Source of the DNA: Bacillota bacterium
Lineage (GTDB): Bacteria > Bacillota > Clostridia > Oscillospirales > Acutalibacteraceae
Assembly: GCA_029007015.1 (NCBI GenBank)
Contig: JAQXHB010000031.1
Location: 1 to 6,782 of the forward strand
Direction: 5' to 3'
DNA: 6,782 bases
In this document: in pieces, positions 5,713-6,782 of the stretch
Layout: each line of letters opens with the position of its first letter
How positions within the stretch are numbered: position 1 is the stretch's first letter
Notes under the pieces: generated by a model
Database searches by the model: none
What the model was told of the DNA's origin: nothing
The model's input: only the letters and a program-made list of their open reading frames with translations
Made by a program: the position numbers and the translations under genes

Positions 5713-6486
5713 GTGAAGGTTACTTTGCTTGCACACACCCCCATGCCGGAAAAGACGGTGGCCGCGGCGGCCAAGTTGTGCTACTCGCCGGCCGAAATCG
5801 GCACCGTGCTGGACGGGCTGACTGAAGAAAAAACGGCCGGTTTTGTCGAAATGCTGGCCGAAATCGGTCACGAAAGTCCCATTGAACACGCGTCCTTTAC
5901 CTTTGGTATCGAGGGGGTGTCGCGTGCACTTTTGGCGCAGATAACCCGTCACCGCATGGCGTCATTCAGCGTGCAGAGTCAGCGCTATGTCAGTGAAAAG
6001 CAGTTTGATTATGTTCTGCCGCCCGAAATTGAAAATGACGCCGAGGCGCGCGAGGTATTCGAGCGCAGTATGGCACGCGCGCAGGAGGATTACGACCGAC
6101 TGAGCGCCATACTGTCGGAGAAGCACAAACTCCGTCTTATGAACGAGGGCGCCGACGAGCGCACTGCGGCACGCAAGGCCGAAAAGCAGGCTATCGAGGA
6201 TGCGCGGTTTGTACTGCCCAACGCGTGCGAGACCAAGATGATTGTGACAATGAATGCGCGCAGTCTGCTCAACTTCTTCCGCCACCGCTGTTGCAACCGT
6301 GCGCAGTGGGAAATTCGTGCTGTTGCCGATGAAATGCTGCGCCTGGTGCTTGAAGTGGCGCCGCACATCTTTGCAAACGCAGGGCCGGCGTGTGTGTCCG
6401 GTTCGTGCACCGAGGGCAAAATGTCCTGCGGCAAGGCGGCTGAGATGCGTGCAAAATACGCCGCTATGAAGGGGCAGGATAAATGA
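5713..6486 (+). CDS. thyX: Flavin-dependent thymidylate synthase
   Basis: ThyX methylates dUMP to dTMP using methylene-tetrahydrofolate as carbon donor and NADPH as reductant through FAD; it is unrelated to ThyA and works as a homotetramer. The hallmark RHRxxSxxxxSxR is present as RHRMASFSVQSQR (79-91). Other family stretches are HESPIEHASFTF (53-64) and NARSLLNFFRHRCCNRAQWEIR split here as NARSLLNFFRHR (181-192) plus AQWEIR (197-202), covering the nucleotide- and FAD-binding residues near the C-terminus. The start is GTG at 5713, chosen for its strong AGGAGG SD (5699-5704) at 8 nt and because MKVTLLAHTP is the expected N-terminus. The 257-residue length fits clostridial ThyX. A Cys-rich tail, C227-x4-C232-x6-C239, follows the catalytic core, with C193 and C194 nearby. 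The stop overlaps the tmk start by 4 nt (ATGA), indicating coupled translation. Confidence 0.96.
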   Translation: MKVTLLAHTPMPEKTVAAAAKLCYSPAEIGTVLDGLTEEKTAGFVEMLAEIGHESPIEHASFTFGIEGVSRALLAQITRHRMASFSVQSQRYVSEKQFDYVLPPEIENDAEAREVFERSMARAQEDYDRLSAILSEKHKLRLMNEGADERTAARKAEKQAIEDARFVLPNACETKMIVTMNARSLLNFFRHRCCNRAQWEIRAVADEMLRLVLEVAPHIFANAGPACVSGSCTEGKMSCGKAAEMRAKYAAMKGQDK

Positions 6487-6782
6487 GCGGCAAACTGATA
6501 GTCATCGAGGGGCTTGACGGCAGCGGAAAGTCCACTCAACTGCAACTTCTGCGTCAAAATCTGGGCGAGCGCCCCGCCCGCTACATCAAGTTTCCCAACT
6601 ATGAAAGCGATTCGAGCGCACTGGTGCGCATGTATTTAGGCGGGCAGTTCGGCACCCATCCGCAGGATGTCAACGCCTACGCCGCCGCCTCCTTCTACGC
6701 CGTTGACCGCTACGCCGGTTTCAAAAGCGACTGGGGGCGCGACTGGCTCGCGGGTACGGTCATTCTGTGCGACCGCTATGTC
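6483..6782 (+). CDS. tmk: Thymidylate kinase (dTMP kinase), 5' part, runs off right edge
   Basis: One hundred codons are present in an open frame to the window end; the usual enzyme is a little over 200 residues, so about half is missing. It should phosphorylate dTMP to dTDP, the step after ThyX. The start reads MSGKLIVIEG, followed by the P-loop GLDGSGKSTQL (10-20), then KFPNYESDSS (37-46), NAYAAASFYAVDRY (64-77) and DRYV (97-100), the conserved Asp-Arg pair at the end of the next strand. The P-loop has Ser-Thr rather than the Thr-Thr common in bacterial Tmk, and FPNY replaces the usual REPG segment, so this belongs to a divergent branch; another deoxynucleoside (mono)phosphate kinase cannot be excluded. 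The ATG overlaps the thyX TGA by 4 nt, with no strong separate SD, so it probably relies on translational coupling. Confidence 0.88.
   Translation, partial: MSGKLIVIEGLDGSGKSTQLQLLRQNLGERPARYIKFPNYESDSSALVRMYLGGQFGTHPQDVNAYAAASFYAVDRYAGFKSDWGRDWLAGTVILCDRYV

Noticed and set aside
6090..6557. 155-residue minus-strand frame opposite thyX and tmk
   Set aside because: It is antisense to two well-supported coupled genes and shows no motif or SD.
1..6782. Novel defence, mobile, CRISPR or biosynthetic system
   Set aside because: All full-length genes are recognisable core-metabolism enzymes; there are no regularly spaced repeats, transposase, integrase or attachment-site signals, and no unexplained coding stretch.

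Overview
The window reads as a chromosomal segment of an anaerobic clostridial Firmicute, possibly a gut Oscillospirales/Ruminococcaceae relative. That placement is an inference from protein style: a clostridial NfnAB pair, the long 370-residue form of PRPP synthetase, a flavin-dependent ThyX with a Cys-rich tail, and a divergent thymidylate kinase. Gene bodies are fairly GC-rich, intergenic DNA is AT-rich, and SD sequences and sigma-A-type promoters are clear. I see no mobile element, tRNA, rRNA, CRISPR array, phage gene or defence gene.

Layout, left to right. (1) Positions 1-81, minus strand: the first 27 codons of a gene leaving the left edge, whose N-terminus resembles GH36 alpha-galactosidases. 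Its upstream region (82-200) holds a plausible minus-strand promoter flanked by two inverted repeats. (2) Positions 274-2685, plus strand: a strong extended -10 promoter, a leader of about 110 nt, then nfnA and nfnB overlapping by 8 nt. These are predicted to form the electron-bifurcating NADH-dependent reduced ferredoxin:NADP+ oxidoreductase. (3) Positions 2709-2771: a 28-bp-stem bidirectional terminator separating nfnB from the convergent pyk. (4) Positions 2795-5417, minus strand: prs (PRPP synthetase) followed by pyk (pyruvate kinase), with a terminator-like hairpin between them. (5) Positions 5418-5712: a divergent control region with a strong thyX promoter, a GC-rich hairpin plus T-run with no gene in front of it, a palindrome next to the -35 box and a leader hairpin next to the thyX SD. 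(6) Positions 5713-6782, plus strand: thyX (GTG start) overlapping tmk by 4 nt; tmk leaves the right edge.

How the genes fit together: pyruvate kinase makes ATP and pyruvate at the end of glycolysis. Pyruvate oxidation in such anaerobes normally yields reduced ferredoxin, which NfnAB could use with NADH to make NADPH. ThyX uses NADPH with methylene-THF and FAD to make dTMP, Tmk phosphorylates it to dTDP, and Prs supplies PRPP for nucleotide synthesis. Co-function of thyX-tmk and nfnA-nfnB is strongly supported by overlapping genes; wider links are only metabolic inference.

This is mostly core metabolism, and I found no previously undescribed multi-gene system. The points worth a second look are regulatory (paired palindromes at the alpha-galactosidase promoter, the orphan terminator-like hairpin and SD-proximal hairpin before thyX) and a few protein details (Asp in the NfnA cluster motif, Cys tail of ThyX, divergent Tmk motifs).
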